In this document: one piece after another, positions 54,357-62,941 of the stretch
Position numbering within the stretch: position 1 is the stretch's first letter
How the letters are laid out: each line of letters opens with the position of its first letter
The notes under the pieces: generated by a model
What the model was told of the DNA's origin: nothing
The model's database searches: none
What the model saw: the letters and a program-made list of their open reading frames with translations, nothing else
Position numbers and translations under genes: made by a program
From: Flammeovirga pectinis
Lineage (GTDB): Bacteria > Bacteroidota > Bacteroidia > Cytophagales > Flammeovirgaceae
Direction: 5' to 3'
Assembly (NCBI RefSeq): GCF_003970675.1
Contig: NZ_CP034562.1
Location: 2,480,001-2,544,000, forward strand
DNA length: 64,000 nt

Positions 54357-55385
54357 CTATCTCGCTTGAGCAACAGCTTCTTTTTCAGCTTTCTTAGCTT
54401 CCCAAGTTGCCATATAATCAGGATTTTTCTCTAACCATGATTTCTGCTTCATTAACCACTCATCGTACTCTGCTTGAGAAACAATCTTAACAATTCTTCT
54501 CATACCAAAGTGACCGTAACCACAAACTTCTGTACAAGCCAATTCATAATTGAATTTTGGATTGTTAGTTTTTGTACGCATCTCTGAAGTTGTAATAGAT
54601 GGTGTAAATTTAAAACGAGTTGGCATACCAGGTACTGCATCCATTTTCACTCTAAAGTGAGGAAGGAATACTGAATGTATAACATCAATAGCTCTAATTT
54701 TTAATTCTACTTCTTTACCTACAGGTAACACAATCTCACGTGCCATGAAATCATCATTAGCATTCACATCATCAAAATCAATTCCCATTGAGTTTGTATT
54801 ATCGATGTTTGCTACATTGTATTTACCTAATTTAAGGTCTTTACCAGGGTAACGAATTTCCCAAGCAAATTGCTTACCCATTAATTCTACCTGAATAGCA
54901 GAATCAGAAGCGGGTGCAGTAATGTCTGCCCAAGCTCTCCAACCAAAGATTACTAACACAGCCATAACAATAGCAGGAACAGCTGTCCACGCAATTTCTA
55001 ATTTGTCGTTATGAGGATAGAAGTCTGCTTTTCTTTTTTCAGAATATTGAAAAAAGAATGGGAATGTAAATAATAGTAAGTGAGTCACAACAAAAGCTGC
55101 AAAAACAACCCCTAATGTAATGTTGAACAAAGCATCTGTTTCTTTACCATGAAGAGATGCTGCTTCTGGCAAGAAGTATTGAGAAGCATCATTATACGAC
55201 CAGTAAATTAGCCCTAATCCAACAACCAATAAGATTGGGAATAATGCACCATTAATTTTATTACTGAAAGTAACCTTGTTAGAATCTTCTTTCGCGATTC
55301 CTACTAAGTTGATTATACGATATACTAGCGCTAAAACTGCTACTATAAGTATAATCCCTGTGGCGATAAGCAAAGCCGTTGTCAT
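54357..55385 (-). CDS. coxB: Cytochrome c oxidase subunit II
   Basis: 342 residues. Three hydrophobic segments lie near the N-terminus (about 5-25, 49-66 and 85-115); the last two probably form the usual membrane hairpin. A cupredoxin domain follows (about 165-320). The CuA ligands are visible: the early His in IDVIHSVFLPHFRVKMDAVPG and the cluster CTEVCGYGHFGM. There is no fused cytochrome c domain, so electrons come from a separate cytochrome. The gene precedes ctaD by 41 bp; no subunit III is in the window. Confidence 0.94.
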   Translation of the reverse strand: MTTALLIATGIILIVAVLALVYRIINLVGIAKEDSNKVTFSNKINGALFPILLVVGLGLIYWSYNDASQYFLPEAASLHGKETDALFNITLGVVFAAFVVTHLLLFTFPFFFQYSEKRKADFYPHNDKLEIAWTAVPAIVMAVLVIFGWRAWADITAPASDSAIQVELMGKQFAWEIRYPGKDLKLGKYNVANIDNTNSMGIDFDDVNANDDFMAREIVLPVGKEVELKIRAIDVIHSVFLPHFRVKMDAVPGMPTRFKFTPSITTSEMRTKTNNPKFNYELACTEVCGYGHFGMRRIVKIVSQAEYDEWLMKQKSWLEKNPDYMATWEAKKAEKEAVAQAR

Positions 55386-55478
55386 ACCTTGTTGATAGTG
55401 TGTAGTTTGTGATATACTTTAACTATGATTTTATCTCACTAATTTTTTAAGAGTAGTGAAGTTCACATAAAAATCTTT

Positions 55479-55486
55479 CAAATATA
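55479..55486 (-). promoter_or_regulatory. coxB -7 promoter box
   Basis: Minus-strand TATATTTG matches TAnnTTTG, 94 nt upstream of coxB. A 14-bp palindrome ATGATATATATCAT (about 55505-55518) lies upstream and might be an operator. Confidence 0.45.
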
Positions 55487-55596
55487 TCTAATATTTTTAA
55501 TATTGATGATATATATCATACTTTTTTGGTGACAATATTCGATATTTTATAAAAAGGACGTGAATATCAATTAGATAGAGTTACAGATGTTAACTT

Positions 55597-56055
55597 CTAA
55601 TAATCAACTTGTGTAACCTTCACTCCTGCTTTTTCTAGAAGCTGTAAACCCGATTTATCACGATATTCTCTTTTATAATAAAAGCATATTATACCTGCTT
55701 GAATGATTAATTTAGCACACCCGAAGCAGCAACTGTCCGTACAATAAATTGAAGATCCTTCTGTAGAATAAGTAGATTTTGCTGCTTTTGTAATTGCATT
55801 AGCTTCAGCATGTAAAACCTCTTCTTTTGTCACTAACACTTGTTCTAACTTTTTTGTTTTAGGGTTCAATACATTTTCTACGTTCTCACAGCTATTTTCA
55901 AAACCCTTAGGAGTACCATTATACCCCATAGAGATAATATTCCCCTCTTTTACAATAATAGCACCCACTTTTAATCGAGTACATCTACTAAGCTCTCCAA
56001 TAGCTTCAGCGCAACGCATAAAAGCTCTATCAAATTCCTGATCTCTATCTAGCAT
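55597..56055 (-). CDS. comEB: Deoxycytidylate (dCMP) deaminase family protein
   Basis: 152 residues. Zinc-dependent CDA fold: HAEANAI holds the His ligand and catalytic Glu, and SCCFGCAKLIIQAGI holds the paired Cys ligands. The N-terminal KVGAIIVKEGNIISMGYNGTPKG is typical of dCMP deaminases, which supply dUMP for thymidylate synthesis. The usual Pro-Cys of the zinc motif is Cys-Cys here. The gene follows carB on the same strand but behind a terminator. Confidence 0.92.
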   Translation of the reverse strand: MLDRDQEFDRAFMRCAEAIGELSRCTRLKVGAIIVKEGNIISMGYNGTPKGFENSCENVENVLNPKTKKLEQVLVTKEEVLHAEANAITKAAKSTYSTEGSSIYCTDSCCFGCAKLIIQAGIICFYYKREYRDKSGLQLLEKAGVKVTQVDY

Positions 56056-56092
56056 TTGTTTGAATAGTTATTTTAGTGGTTTAATGTAAAAA

Positions 56093-56119
56093 AAGCCCTC
56101 CATTATTCATGAAGGGCTT
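56093..56119 (-). terminator. Terminator after carB
   Basis: 7-bp G+C-rich stem AAGCCCT/AGGGCTT with a 13-nt loop, followed by TTTTTT on the minus strand. Confidence 0.85.
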
Positions 56120-56142
56120 CTATATCTATTTTCTTTTTCGAA

Positions 56143-58959
56143 TTATCTACTCAAGAATTGATTTCTTCTAGAGTAAATATCTAAGAAGTAATCATCTTTT
56201 AACGAATCAATAAAGTAAATCGCTTCACCCGTAGATTTCATCTCTGGTCCTAATTGTTTATCCACATTAGGGAATTTATCAAATGAGAACACAGGGATTT
56301 TAATTGCATAACCTTCTTTAACTGGTTTAAAGTCAAAATCAGTTACTTTCTTATCTCCAAGCATTACCTTAGTTGCATAATTTACATATGGTTCTTGGTA
56401 AGCTTTACAGATAAATGGCACTGTACGAGATGCACGAGGGTTTGCTTCAATGATATAAACTTTATCATCTTTAATTGCAAACTGAATATTAAGAAGACCT
56501 TTTGTTTTTAAGGCAATTGCAATCTTCTCAGTATACTCTCTAATTTGCTGTATTACTAAATCTCCTAAGTTATAAGGAGGTAATACTGCATAAGAGTCAC
56601 CAGAGTGAACTCCTGCAGGTTCAATGTGCTGCATGATTCCTACGATGTACACATTTTCACCATCACAGATTGCATCTGCTTCAGCTTCAATAGCACCATC
56701 TAAATAGTGATCAAGTAGTACTTTATTACCTGGAATATCACGTAACGTTTCTACAACGTGTTGCTCTAATTCTTCCTCATTAATTACAATCTTCATTTTT
56801 TGACCACCTAATACATAAGAAGGTCTAACTAGAAGAGGGAACCCTAATACTTCTGATTTCTCTAATGCTTCATCAGCAGTTTCGATAACATCAAACTTAG
56901 GATAAGGAATATTATTTTCTTTCAATAAAGTAGAGAAGCTACCTCTATCTTCAGCTAAATCAAGCGCTTCGTAACTAGTACCTAAGATTTTAACACCGAA
57001 ACGAGTTAACTTTTCTGCAATCTTAAGTGCTGTCTGGCCACCTAACTGAACAATAACACCTACTGGATTTTCATGTAAGATAATCTCGTAGATATGTTCC
57101 CAGAATACTGGCTCAAAGTATAACTTATCTGCAATATCTGGATCAGTAGAAACTGTTTCAGGGTTACAGTTAATCATGATTGTTTCATATCCTGCTTCTT
57201 TTGCAGCTAAAACACCATGAACACAACAGTAATCGAACTCAATACCTTGACCAATACGGTTAGGACCTGCTCCTAAAACAACAACTTTTTTCTTTTTCGA
57301 AGGTACTGACTCATTCTCTCCATCAAATGTTGAGTAGAAATAAGGAGTTTTTGCTTCAAATTCCGCAGCACAAGTATCTACAAGTTTCCAAGTACGTTTA
57401 ATTCCATACTCTTCTCTTCTTTTGTTAAATACTTCACTTTCTAAGCAACCTAAAAGGTGTGCAATCTGACGATCACCAAAACCTTTTTGTTTCGCTTCTA
57501 AAAGTGTCTCTTTATCAATAGATTGGATTGTTTCTGCTTGAATTTTCTTTTCTAGTAAAACTAGATCAAGAATCTGACGTAAGAACCACTTATCAATTTG
57601 AGTGATTTTACGAACAGTTTTCATTGCAATACCTAGTTTCATAGCATCCCAAACGTGGAATAATCTATCCCATGATGGATGCTGTAAACTTTCTAATATT
57701 ACAGCTTGGTCTGTCACTTCTTTACCATCAGCTCCTAAGCCATTACGCTTAATTTCTAATGATTGACATCCCTTTTGAAGTGCTTCTTGGAACGTACGTC
57801 CAATACCCATAACCTCACCCACAGACTTCATCTGTAAACCAAGTTTATGATTAGCACCTTTAAATTTATCAAAGTTCCAACGAGGAATCTTTACAATTAC
57901 ATAATCTAATGCAGGTTCAAAGAACGCTGAAGTAGTCCCTGTAATTGGGTTTTTCAATTCATCTAGGTTATAACCAATTGCAAGCTTAGCAGCAATTTTA
58001 GCAATTGGATACCCTGTTGCTTTAGATGCTAAAGCTGACGATCTTGATACACGAGGATTAATCTCGATACCAATAATATCATCGTTATCTGGAGATACAG
58101 AGAACTGAACATTACATCCACCTGCAAACATACCAATTCCGTTCATCATCTTGATAGCAAGATCACGCATTCTTTGGTATACTGTATCTGGTAATGTTTG
58201 TGCAGGAGCTACTGTAATTGAGTCTCCAGTATGAACTCCCATTGGGTCGAAGTTCTCAATAGAACAGATAATAATAATATTACCTAGATTATCACGAAGC
58301 AATTCTAATTCGTATTCTTTCCATCCTAAGATAGATTGCTCGATTAGAACTTCATGTACTGGTGACATTTCAAGACCTCTTGATAGAGCTTTCTCAAATT
58401 CATCTGGTGTATTGACAAAACCTCCACCAGAACCACCTAATGTAAACGATGGTCTAATTACTAGAGGAAATCCAATTTCTTGAGCAATCTCCTTACCTTG
58501 TAAGAAAGATTTAGCTGTACGTCCTTTACAAACGCCAACTCCTAACTCAATCATTTTCTGTCTGAATAATTCTCGATCTTCTGTTGTATTGATTGCATCA
58601 ATTTCAACACCGATAATCTCAACACCAAAATCTTCCCAGATTCCTGCTTCTTGACAATCAATCGCTAGATTCAATGCAGTTTGACCACCCATTGTAGGTA
58701 GTACTGCATCAATATCATGCTTTTCAAGAATTTTAATAATTGATTTTTTATCCAGCGGTAGAAGATAGACATTATCGGCCGTAACCGGGTCTGTCATAAT
58801 TGTGGCTGGATTAGAATTGATCAGAGTAACTTCGATACCCTCTTCACGTAGAGAACGAGAGGCTTGTGTTCCTGAATAATCAAATTCGCAAGCTTGACCG
58901 ATTACAATTGGTCCACTCCCGATGATAAGTACCGACTTGATGTGCTTCTTTTTAGGCAT
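56143..58959 (-). CDS. carB: Carbamoyl-phosphate synthase large subunit (no MGS domain)
   Basis: 938 residues against about 1070 in E. coli. Both synthetase halves are present: GSGPIVIGQACEFDYSGTQA and PSFTLGGSGGGFVNT in the first, GAGPNRIGQGIEFDYCCVHG and RPSYVLGGQKMKIV in the second, each an ATP-grasp unit. The chain stops shortly after MKSTGEAIYFIDSLKDDYFL, so the C-terminal allosteric MGS domain that binds UMP, IMP or ornithine is missing. To my knowledge this shorter form is normal in Bacteroidota. It provides carbamoyl phosphate for pyrimidines and arginine; carA is not in the window. Confidence 0.95.
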   Translation of the reverse strand: MPKKKHIKSVLIIGSGPIVIGQACEFDYSGTQASRSLREEGIEVTLINSNPATIMTDPVTADNVYLLPLDKKSIIKILEKHDIDAVLPTMGGQTALNLAIDCQEAGIWEDFGVEIIGVEIDAINTTEDRELFRQKMIELGVGVCKGRTAKSFLQGKEIAQEIGFPLVIRPSFTLGGSGGGFVNTPDEFEKALSRGLEMSPVHEVLIEQSILGWKEYELELLRDNLGNIIIICSIENFDPMGVHTGDSITVAPAQTLPDTVYQRMRDLAIKMMNGIGMFAGGCNVQFSVSPDNDDIIGIEINPRVSRSSALASKATGYPIAKIAAKLAIGYNLDELKNPITGTTSAFFEPALDYVIVKIPRWNFDKFKGANHKLGLQMKSVGEVMGIGRTFQEALQKGCQSLEIKRNGLGADGKEVTDQAVILESLQHPSWDRLFHVWDAMKLGIAMKTVRKITQIDKWFLRQILDLVLLEKKIQAETIQSIDKETLLEAKQKGFGDRQIAHLLGCLESEVFNKRREEYGIKRTWKLVDTCAAEFEAKTPYFYSTFDGENESVPSKKKKVVVLGAGPNRIGQGIEFDYCCVHGVLAAKEAGYETIMINCNPETVSTDPDIADKLYFEPVFWEHIYEIILHENPVGVIVQLGGQTALKIAEKLTRFGVKILGTSYEALDLAEDRGSFSTLLKENNIPYPKFDVIETADEALEKSEVLGFPLLVRPSYVLGGQKMKIVINEEELEQHVVETLRDIPGNKVLLDHYLDGAIEAEADAICDGENVYIVGIMQHIEPAGVHSGDSYAVLPPYNLGDLVIQQIREYTEKIAIALKTKGLLNIQFAIKDDKVYIIEANPRASRTVPFICKAYQEPYVNYATKVMLGDKKVTDFDFKPVKEGYAIKIPVFSFDKFPNVDKQLGPEMKSTGEAIYFIDSLKDDYFLDIYSRRNQFLSR

Positions 58960-59000
58960 TTTCGCTATTCTTTAAAAAACATGACTTAACACTCGGGATG

Positions 59001-59008
59001 CAAAACTA
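59001..59008 (-). promoter_or_regulatory. carB -7 promoter box
   Basis: Minus-strand TAGTTTTG matches TAnnTTTG, 42 nt upstream of carB. Confidence 0.5.
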
Positions 59009-59011
59009 AGA

Positions 59012-59028
59012 GTATTTATGGTAAATAC
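59012..59028. promoter_or_regulatory. Inverted repeat in the carB promoter
   Basis: GTATTTA (59012-59018) and TAAATAC (59022-59028) are exact complements with a TGG spacer, just upstream of the -7 box, where a repressor or activator would bind. Confidence 0.4.
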
Positions 59029-59101
59029 ACTACAAATCAAGTATAAAAATACGATAATGAAATTATTATAGAAAATCTTCTAATTTAACAAATTCTTGCT
59101 G

Positions 59102-59109
59102 TATCTTTG
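59102..59109 (+). promoter_or_regulatory. hisF -7 promoter box
   Basis: TATCTTTG matches TAnnTTTG, 24 nt before the hisF ATG; no clear -33 box. Confidence 0.5.
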
Positions 59110-59132
59110 TACCTTTTCTAAAATTTACTACT

Positions 59133-59891
59133 ATGCTAACAAAACGAATAATTCCTTGCTTAGACATCAAAGACGGTAAAACTGTTAAAGGTGTAAATTT
59201 TGTAGAATTAAGAGATGCAGGAGACCCTGTAGAGCTTGCCAAAATATATAGCAATGAGGGTGCAGATGAGTTAGTTTTTTTAGACATCACTGCAACTGTT
59301 GAAAAACGAAAAACATTAATTGAGCTAGTAGAAAAGGTTGCAGCTCAGATCAATATACCTTTTACTGTAGGTGGTGGAATTTCTAGTGTAGAAGATGTTT
59401 CTGCATTATTAAATGCTGGTGCCGACAAAGTTTCTATCAATTCTTCTGCAGTAAAAAGACCTGAATTAATCAACGAACTTTCTGAAGAATTTGGAAGCCA
59501 ATGTATAGTAGTTGCTGTCGATACTAGGTATATAAACGGTGAACATATTGTACATGTAAGAGGTGGAAGAACTCCTACCGAACTTAGAACAATTCAGTGG
59601 TTACATGAGTGCCAAGAAAGAGGTGCTGGTGAGATTCTTTTAACTTCTATGGATCATGATGGAACCAAAAATGGTTTTGCTATAGAATTAACAAAAGAGG
59701 TTTCTCAATCGCTAAATATTCCTGTAATTGCATCTGGTGGAGCCGGAAAAGAAGAACATTTTATCGATCTTTTTAAACAAAATGCTGCAGATGCCGCTTT
59801 GGCTGCTAGTATTTTTCATTTTAAAGAGATTAGTATTCCTCATTTAAAACAACACTTACAGGATAATGATGTTGAAATGAGAATCCTTTAG
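59133..59891 (+). CDS. hisF: Imidazole glycerol phosphate synthase cyclase subunit
   Basis: 252 residues, the usual length. A (beta-alpha)8 barrel with the two catalytic aspartates in [16 protein letters not shown] (Asp11) and [10 protein letters not shown] (about Asp130). Further marks are [49 protein letters not shown] and [13 protein letters not shown]. With HisH it makes imidazole glycerol phosphate in histidine synthesis. The gene stands alone here; no other his genes are in the window. It diverges from carB. Confidence 0.96.
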   Translation: MLTKRIIPCLDIKDGKTVKGVNFVELRDAGDPVELAKIYSNEGADELVFLDITATVEKRKTLIELVEKVAAQINIPFTVGGGISSVEDVSALLNAGADKVSINSSAVKRPELINELSEEFGSQCIVVAVDTRYINGEHIVHVRGGRTPTELRTIQWLHECQERGAGEILLTSMDHDGTKNGFAIELTKEVSQSLNIPVIASGGAGKEEHFIDLFKQNAADAALAASIFHFKEISIPHLKQHLQDNDVEMRIL

Positions 59892-60065
59892 AAGTTCAAA
59901 TAATCTTTAAAGTGAACTAATTCTCATTAAAAGTTAAATAAGGACTCTTAATAAAATTGTTCATTCATAAAATAAATCTTATTATTGCACGCACGAAATA
60001 CAAGCAGAGGATGGGAATCAATATTTCACACTGAAAATCAATTAGATAAAGAAATTCTATTTTAT

Positions 60066-60073
60066 TATCTTTG
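60066..60073 (+). promoter_or_regulatory. panD -7 promoter box
   Basis: TATCTTTG matches TAnnTTTG exactly, 62 nt before the panD ATG; no clear -33 box. Confidence 0.5.
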
Positions 60074-60134
60074 TGTTAAGTTTTTATCAAAATGTATATC
60101 GTAAGCTTTTAAGTATAGATTTAAGATACTAACC

Positions 60135-60485
60135 ATGTATATAGAAGTTTTAAAATCAAAGATCCACCGTGTCAAAGTTACACAAGCAGAATTAAATTAT
60201 GTTGGCAGTATTACTGTTGATGAAAATCTAATGGAAGCTGCAAATATCATTGAAGGTGAGAAAGTGCAAATTGTTAATAATAATAACGGTGAGCGTTTTG
60301 AAACTTATGTGATTAAAGGAGAGAGAGACAGTGGCATTATCTGTTTAAATGGTGCTGCAGCGCGAAGAGTTCAAGTAGGAGATATTCTAATTATCATTTC
60401 ATATGCATATATGAAACAGAAAAAAGCAATTAACTACTCCCCTAAGCTTGTCTTTCCTAATGATGATAATAAATTAGAAGATTAA
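60135..60485 (+). CDS. panD: Aspartate 1-decarboxylase proenzyme
   Basis: 116 residues, the normal size. It makes beta-alanine for pantothenate and CoA. The N-terminus has [20 protein letters not shown] with the self-cleavage site Gly24-Ser25, which yields the pyruvoyl cofactor. [20 protein letters not shown] and [20 protein letters not shown] are conserved. It is followed by a hairpin and, 94 bp on, by the membrane-protein gene; read-through is possible. Confidence 0.95.
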   Translation: MYIEVLKSKIHRVKVTQAELNYVGSITVDENLMEAANIIEGEKVQIVNNNNGERFETYVIKGERDSGIICLNGAAARRVQVGDILIIISYAYMKQKKAINYSPKLVFPNDDNKLED

Positions 60486-60508
60486 TTATCTACTAATAAA
60501 GATACTAT

Positions 60509-60537
60509 GCCAACTTGATTCATTGAATTAGGTTGGC
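60509..60537 (+). terminator. Probable panD terminator
   Basis: 6-bp stem GCCAAC/GTTGGC with a 17-nt loop, followed by a T-rich tract. A second hairpin follows at 60558-60570. Confidence 0.55.
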
Positions 60538-60557
60538 TAATTTGTTTTTGAACAGTT

Positions 60558-60576
60558 CCTCTTCGAGAGGTTTTTT
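60558..60576 (+). promoter_or_regulatory. Hairpin with U-tract abutting the flippase gene start
   Basis: CCTCT-TCG-AGAGG (60558-60570) is followed by six T, ending 2 bp before the ATG at 60579. The GAGAGG arm is also a plausible ribosome-binding site, 8 nt from the start. It could act as a terminator/attenuator that hides the RBS. Confidence 0.5.
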
Positions 60577-60578
60577 AT

Positions 60579-61586
60579 ATGAATTTAAAAGACATACTAA
60601 AATATCTTTTCTCTTTTATACTTGCCGGTGGACTACTTTGGTATGTTTTAAAAGAACAAAACCTTAAAGAAGTATTAACCTCTTTTGATACCATTGATTG
60701 GAAAATAGTGGTTTTATCAATGGCTATTTCATTGATGAGCCATTATGCAAGAGGATTAAGGTGGGGATTAATGTTAAAGCCTTTAAATTACAAGACATCT
60801 GGTCCTAATTTATTTATGGCAACAATGTCTGGATATGCAGGCAATCTAATTATACCTCGTTTTGGTGAATTTTTTAGATGTGGTATTTTACAAAAACTAT
60901 CTAAAATACCTGCTAAAACTTCTTTCGGTGCAGTTGTAGCTGAAAGAGCAATGGATTTAATTGTATTTATTACTTTATTTTTAATTGCTTTTTTTAGCCA
61001 ATTCGATAAGCTTCAGGGAATGATCTTGCCTCATTTCAATCAACAATCAGATTCAATCATTGATAAAATTCCATACCTAATTATAGGAATGGTAATTATA
61101 GGTTTAATAGGATATTTTATATTTCGCATCAGAAAACAACTTTTAAGAACTGCAATAGTTAGGAAAGCATTAATGTTACTTCAAGGTATTATTGAAGGAA
61201 TGACAGGTGTATTTAAACTTAAAAGAAAAGAATTTGGTTTGTATTTTCTTTATACGTTCATTATCTGGCTAACATATTTCTATATGGGATATGTTTTATT
61301 TTGGACTATACAAGGCACAGAAAACCTTTCTCCAGTTGTTGGATTTGTAATGATGATGATGGGTGGACTTGGAATGGTACTCCCTACACCTGGCGGCACA
61401 GGGTCTTATCACTTTTTTGCTTCTCATACATTAATGGCTTACGGAGTTAGTAATACAGACGCCATTGCTTATGCAATCTTAATGCATACCTCTCAAACAT
61501 TTTCGGTAATAATAGTTGGTGGTATAAGTATTTTGATAGCAAACTTAAAAAAATCAGATAACTCAACAATAGAGGACAATGAATAA
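60579..61586 (+). CDS. LPG-synthase-like (UPF0104/AglD) membrane protein
   Basis: 335 residues with about eight hydrophobic segments. It belongs to the lysylphosphatidylglycerol synthetase transmembrane-region family: [52 protein letters not shown] and [20 protein letters not shown]. These flippase-like proteins move lipids or lipid-linked sugars; no soluble aminoacyl-transferase domain is present. The adenylyltransferase gene overlaps it by 8 bp, suggesting coupled translation and perhaps a shared role in surface glycan synthesis. Confidence 0.9.
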   Translation: MNLKDILKYLFSFILAGGLLWYVLKEQNLKEVLTSFDTIDWKIVVLSMAISLMSHYARGLRWGLMLKPLNYKTSGPNLFMATMSGYAGNLIIPRFGEFFRCGILQKLSKIPAKTSFGAVVAERAMDLIVFITLFLIAFFSQFDKLQGMILPHFNQQSDSIIDKIPYLIIGMVIIGLIGYFIFRIRKQLLRTAIVRKALMLLQGIIEGMTGVFKLKRKEFGLYFLYTFIIWLTYFYMGYVLFWTIQGTENLSPVVGFVMMMMGGLGMVLPTPGGTGSYHFFASHTLMAYGVSNTDAIAYAILMHTSQTFSVIIVGGISILIANLKKSDNSTIEDNE

Positions 61587-62073
61587 CGTAGCATCAAAAG
61601 ATAAAATTCTTACTCTTGAAAATGCTTTGATAAAAAGAGCAGAATGGAAAGATAATGGCGAAAAAGTCGTATTCACAAATGGCTGTTTTGATATAGTTCA
61701 TCTTGGCCATGTTGATTACCTTGAACAAGCAAGAAACCAAGGAACAAAAATGATTCTTGGATTGAATACTGATGCCTCTGTAAAAAGATTAAAAGGTGAA
61801 GAAAGACCAATAAACAATGAATACGCAAGAGCTCGATTACTAGCTGCTTTTGAATTTATTGATATGGTGATCTTATTTGGTGATGATACACCTCTAAACT
61901 TAATCGATTCACTTTTACCAGATGTTCTTGTTAAAGGTGCTGATTATACTGTTGATAATATAGTTGGAGCAAAAGAAGTTATGAATAATGGAGGGAAAGT
62001 AGAAACTATCACTCTCGTTGAGGGATTCTCTACATCATCAATAATAGAAAAAATAAGGAAATTTGGCTTATAA
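61579..62073 (+). CDS. rfaE2: D-glycero-beta-D-manno-heptose 1-phosphate adenylyltransferase (HldE C-terminal type)
   Basis: 164 residues. The cytidylyltransferase fold is clear: [20 protein letters not shown] with the HxGH motif, [52 protein letters not shown] and the C-terminal [18 protein letters not shown]. It is the stand-alone form of the HldE adenylyltransferase half; the kinase half is not here. It activates heptose for LPS core or related glycans. It overlaps the preceding membrane-protein gene and ends at a perfect palindromic terminator. Confidence 0.93.
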   Translation: MNNVASKDKILTLENALIKRAEWKDNGEKVVFTNGCFDIVHLGHVDYLEQARNQGTKMILGLNTDASVKRLKGEERPINNEYARARLLAAFEFIDMVILFGDDTPLNLIDSLLPDVLVKGADYTVDNIVGAKEVMNNGGKVETITLVEGFSTSSIIEKIRKFGL

Positions 62074-62089
62074 TAATTGAGTTGATTTT

Positions 62090-62137
62090 CAATAAAAAAG
62101 GTTCATTTCAATTAATTGAAATGAACCTTTTTTATTG
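62090..62137. terminator. 48-bp perfect palindromic bidirectional terminator
   Basis: Two exact 24-nt arms (62090-62113 and 62114-62137) with no central spacer. The core reads AAAGGTTCATTTC and its complement, with A/T tracts on both sides. It lies between convergent rfaE2 and the acyl-CoA-binding gene. Confidence 0.92.
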
Positions 62138-62153
62138 AAAGAAACTGATCTGC

Positions 62154-62405
62154 TTATCCTTCTAATTCGTTTACTAAAGATACATACTGTGCTTCTGCGT
62201 CGGAAGCTGAAGTACCTTCTATTTTTTTCCATGCATCCCATTTTGCATTTCCTTTGAAGTCGAAACCTCCTGGACGCTCTGTAGTCACATCCCCTACTGA
62301 TGCCTGCTTGAATAAAGCATACAATTGTAAAAGGTGATCATTTGATGGTTTTGCTGGTAATTGATTTACTCGTTCTTGTGCGTCTTTAAATGCTTCTGAA
62401 GCCAT
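62154..62405 (-). CDS. Acyl-CoA-binding protein
   Basis: 83 residues, the usual ACBP length. The four-helix signature is clear: SEAFKDAQERVNQLPAKPSN, LQLYALFKQASVGDVTTERP, FDFKGNAKWDAWKKIEGTSA and AQYVSLVNELE. It binds medium- to long-chain acyl-CoA in the cytoplasm. ACBPs are eukaryote-typical and patchy in bacteria, found in some Bacteroidota. It follows the DUF2147 gene by 29 bp, so the two are probably co-transcribed. Confidence 0.95.
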   Translation of the reverse strand: MASEAFKDAQERVNQLPAKPSNDHLLQLYALFKQASVGDVTTERPGGFDFKGNAKWDAWKKIEGTSASDAEAQYVSLVNELEG

Positions 62406-62434
62406 AGGTGTATTTATTGATTTATCTAAAAAAA

Positions 62435-62824
62435 TTAACTTACTCTAGTCCATAATTCTGTTCTTCCAAAGAGTTTAATACCAACGTATCCTCTCATCTT
62501 TAGAACATTTGGACCACTGCTTTGAATACTTCCACTATATGTTTTACCAGAATCCGGATCATAAACAGATCCATCTTCCCATTGTCCTTTTCCTTTATAA
62601 TCAAAATCCGAAAGCATTGTCATTCCATCAAGAAGACGTTCCTTTAAACTAGCGTCTGGATTTAGCTTATCAATACGAGGGCCGCCATCCTCTTCTTTAT
62701 CTCTTTCCATCCACACAATAGATCCTTGTGCTTTTCCATTATCGTCAATCGATATCTCTACATGGGCGTCTTTTAAGCCAGTTAACCAGACTCCTTCTAT
62801 TTGATGTATTTGATTATCGCTCAT
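62435..62824 (-). CDS. DUF2147-family protein without signal peptide
   Basis: 129 residues. It matches DUF2147: EGVWLTGLKDAHVEISIDDN, GKAQGSIVWMERDKEEDGGP, GKTYSGSIQSSGPNVLKMRG and YVGIKLFGRTELWTRV. This beta-barrel family is generally exported, yet this copy starts directly with the domain, so it appears cytoplasmic. Upstream of its ATG I see no in-frame hydrophobic stretch in the 60 bp examined. It lies before the ACBP gene; the function is unknown. Confidence 0.85.
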   Translation of the reverse strand: MSDNQIHQIEGVWLTGLKDAHVEISIDDNGKAQGSIVWMERDKEEDGGPRIDKLNPDASLKERLLDGMTMLSDFDYKGKGQWEDGSVYDPDSGKTYSGSIQSSGPNVLKMRGYVGIKLFGRTELWTRVS

Positions 62825-62882
62825 TTATGTAATTAGATTATTGAATTAAGAAAATGATTATTCACTTTAAATTTAGCAATAA

Positions 62883-62914
62883 AAAATAGGGTACATAATA
62901 ATGCACCCTATTTT
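62883..62914 (-). terminator. Terminator after serA
   Basis: Perfect 10-bp stem AAAATAGGGT/ACCCTATTTT with a 12-nt loop, followed by T on the minus strand. Confidence 0.85.
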
Positions 62915-62941
62915 CTTATAAAAAAACTAAATTTTTATCTA

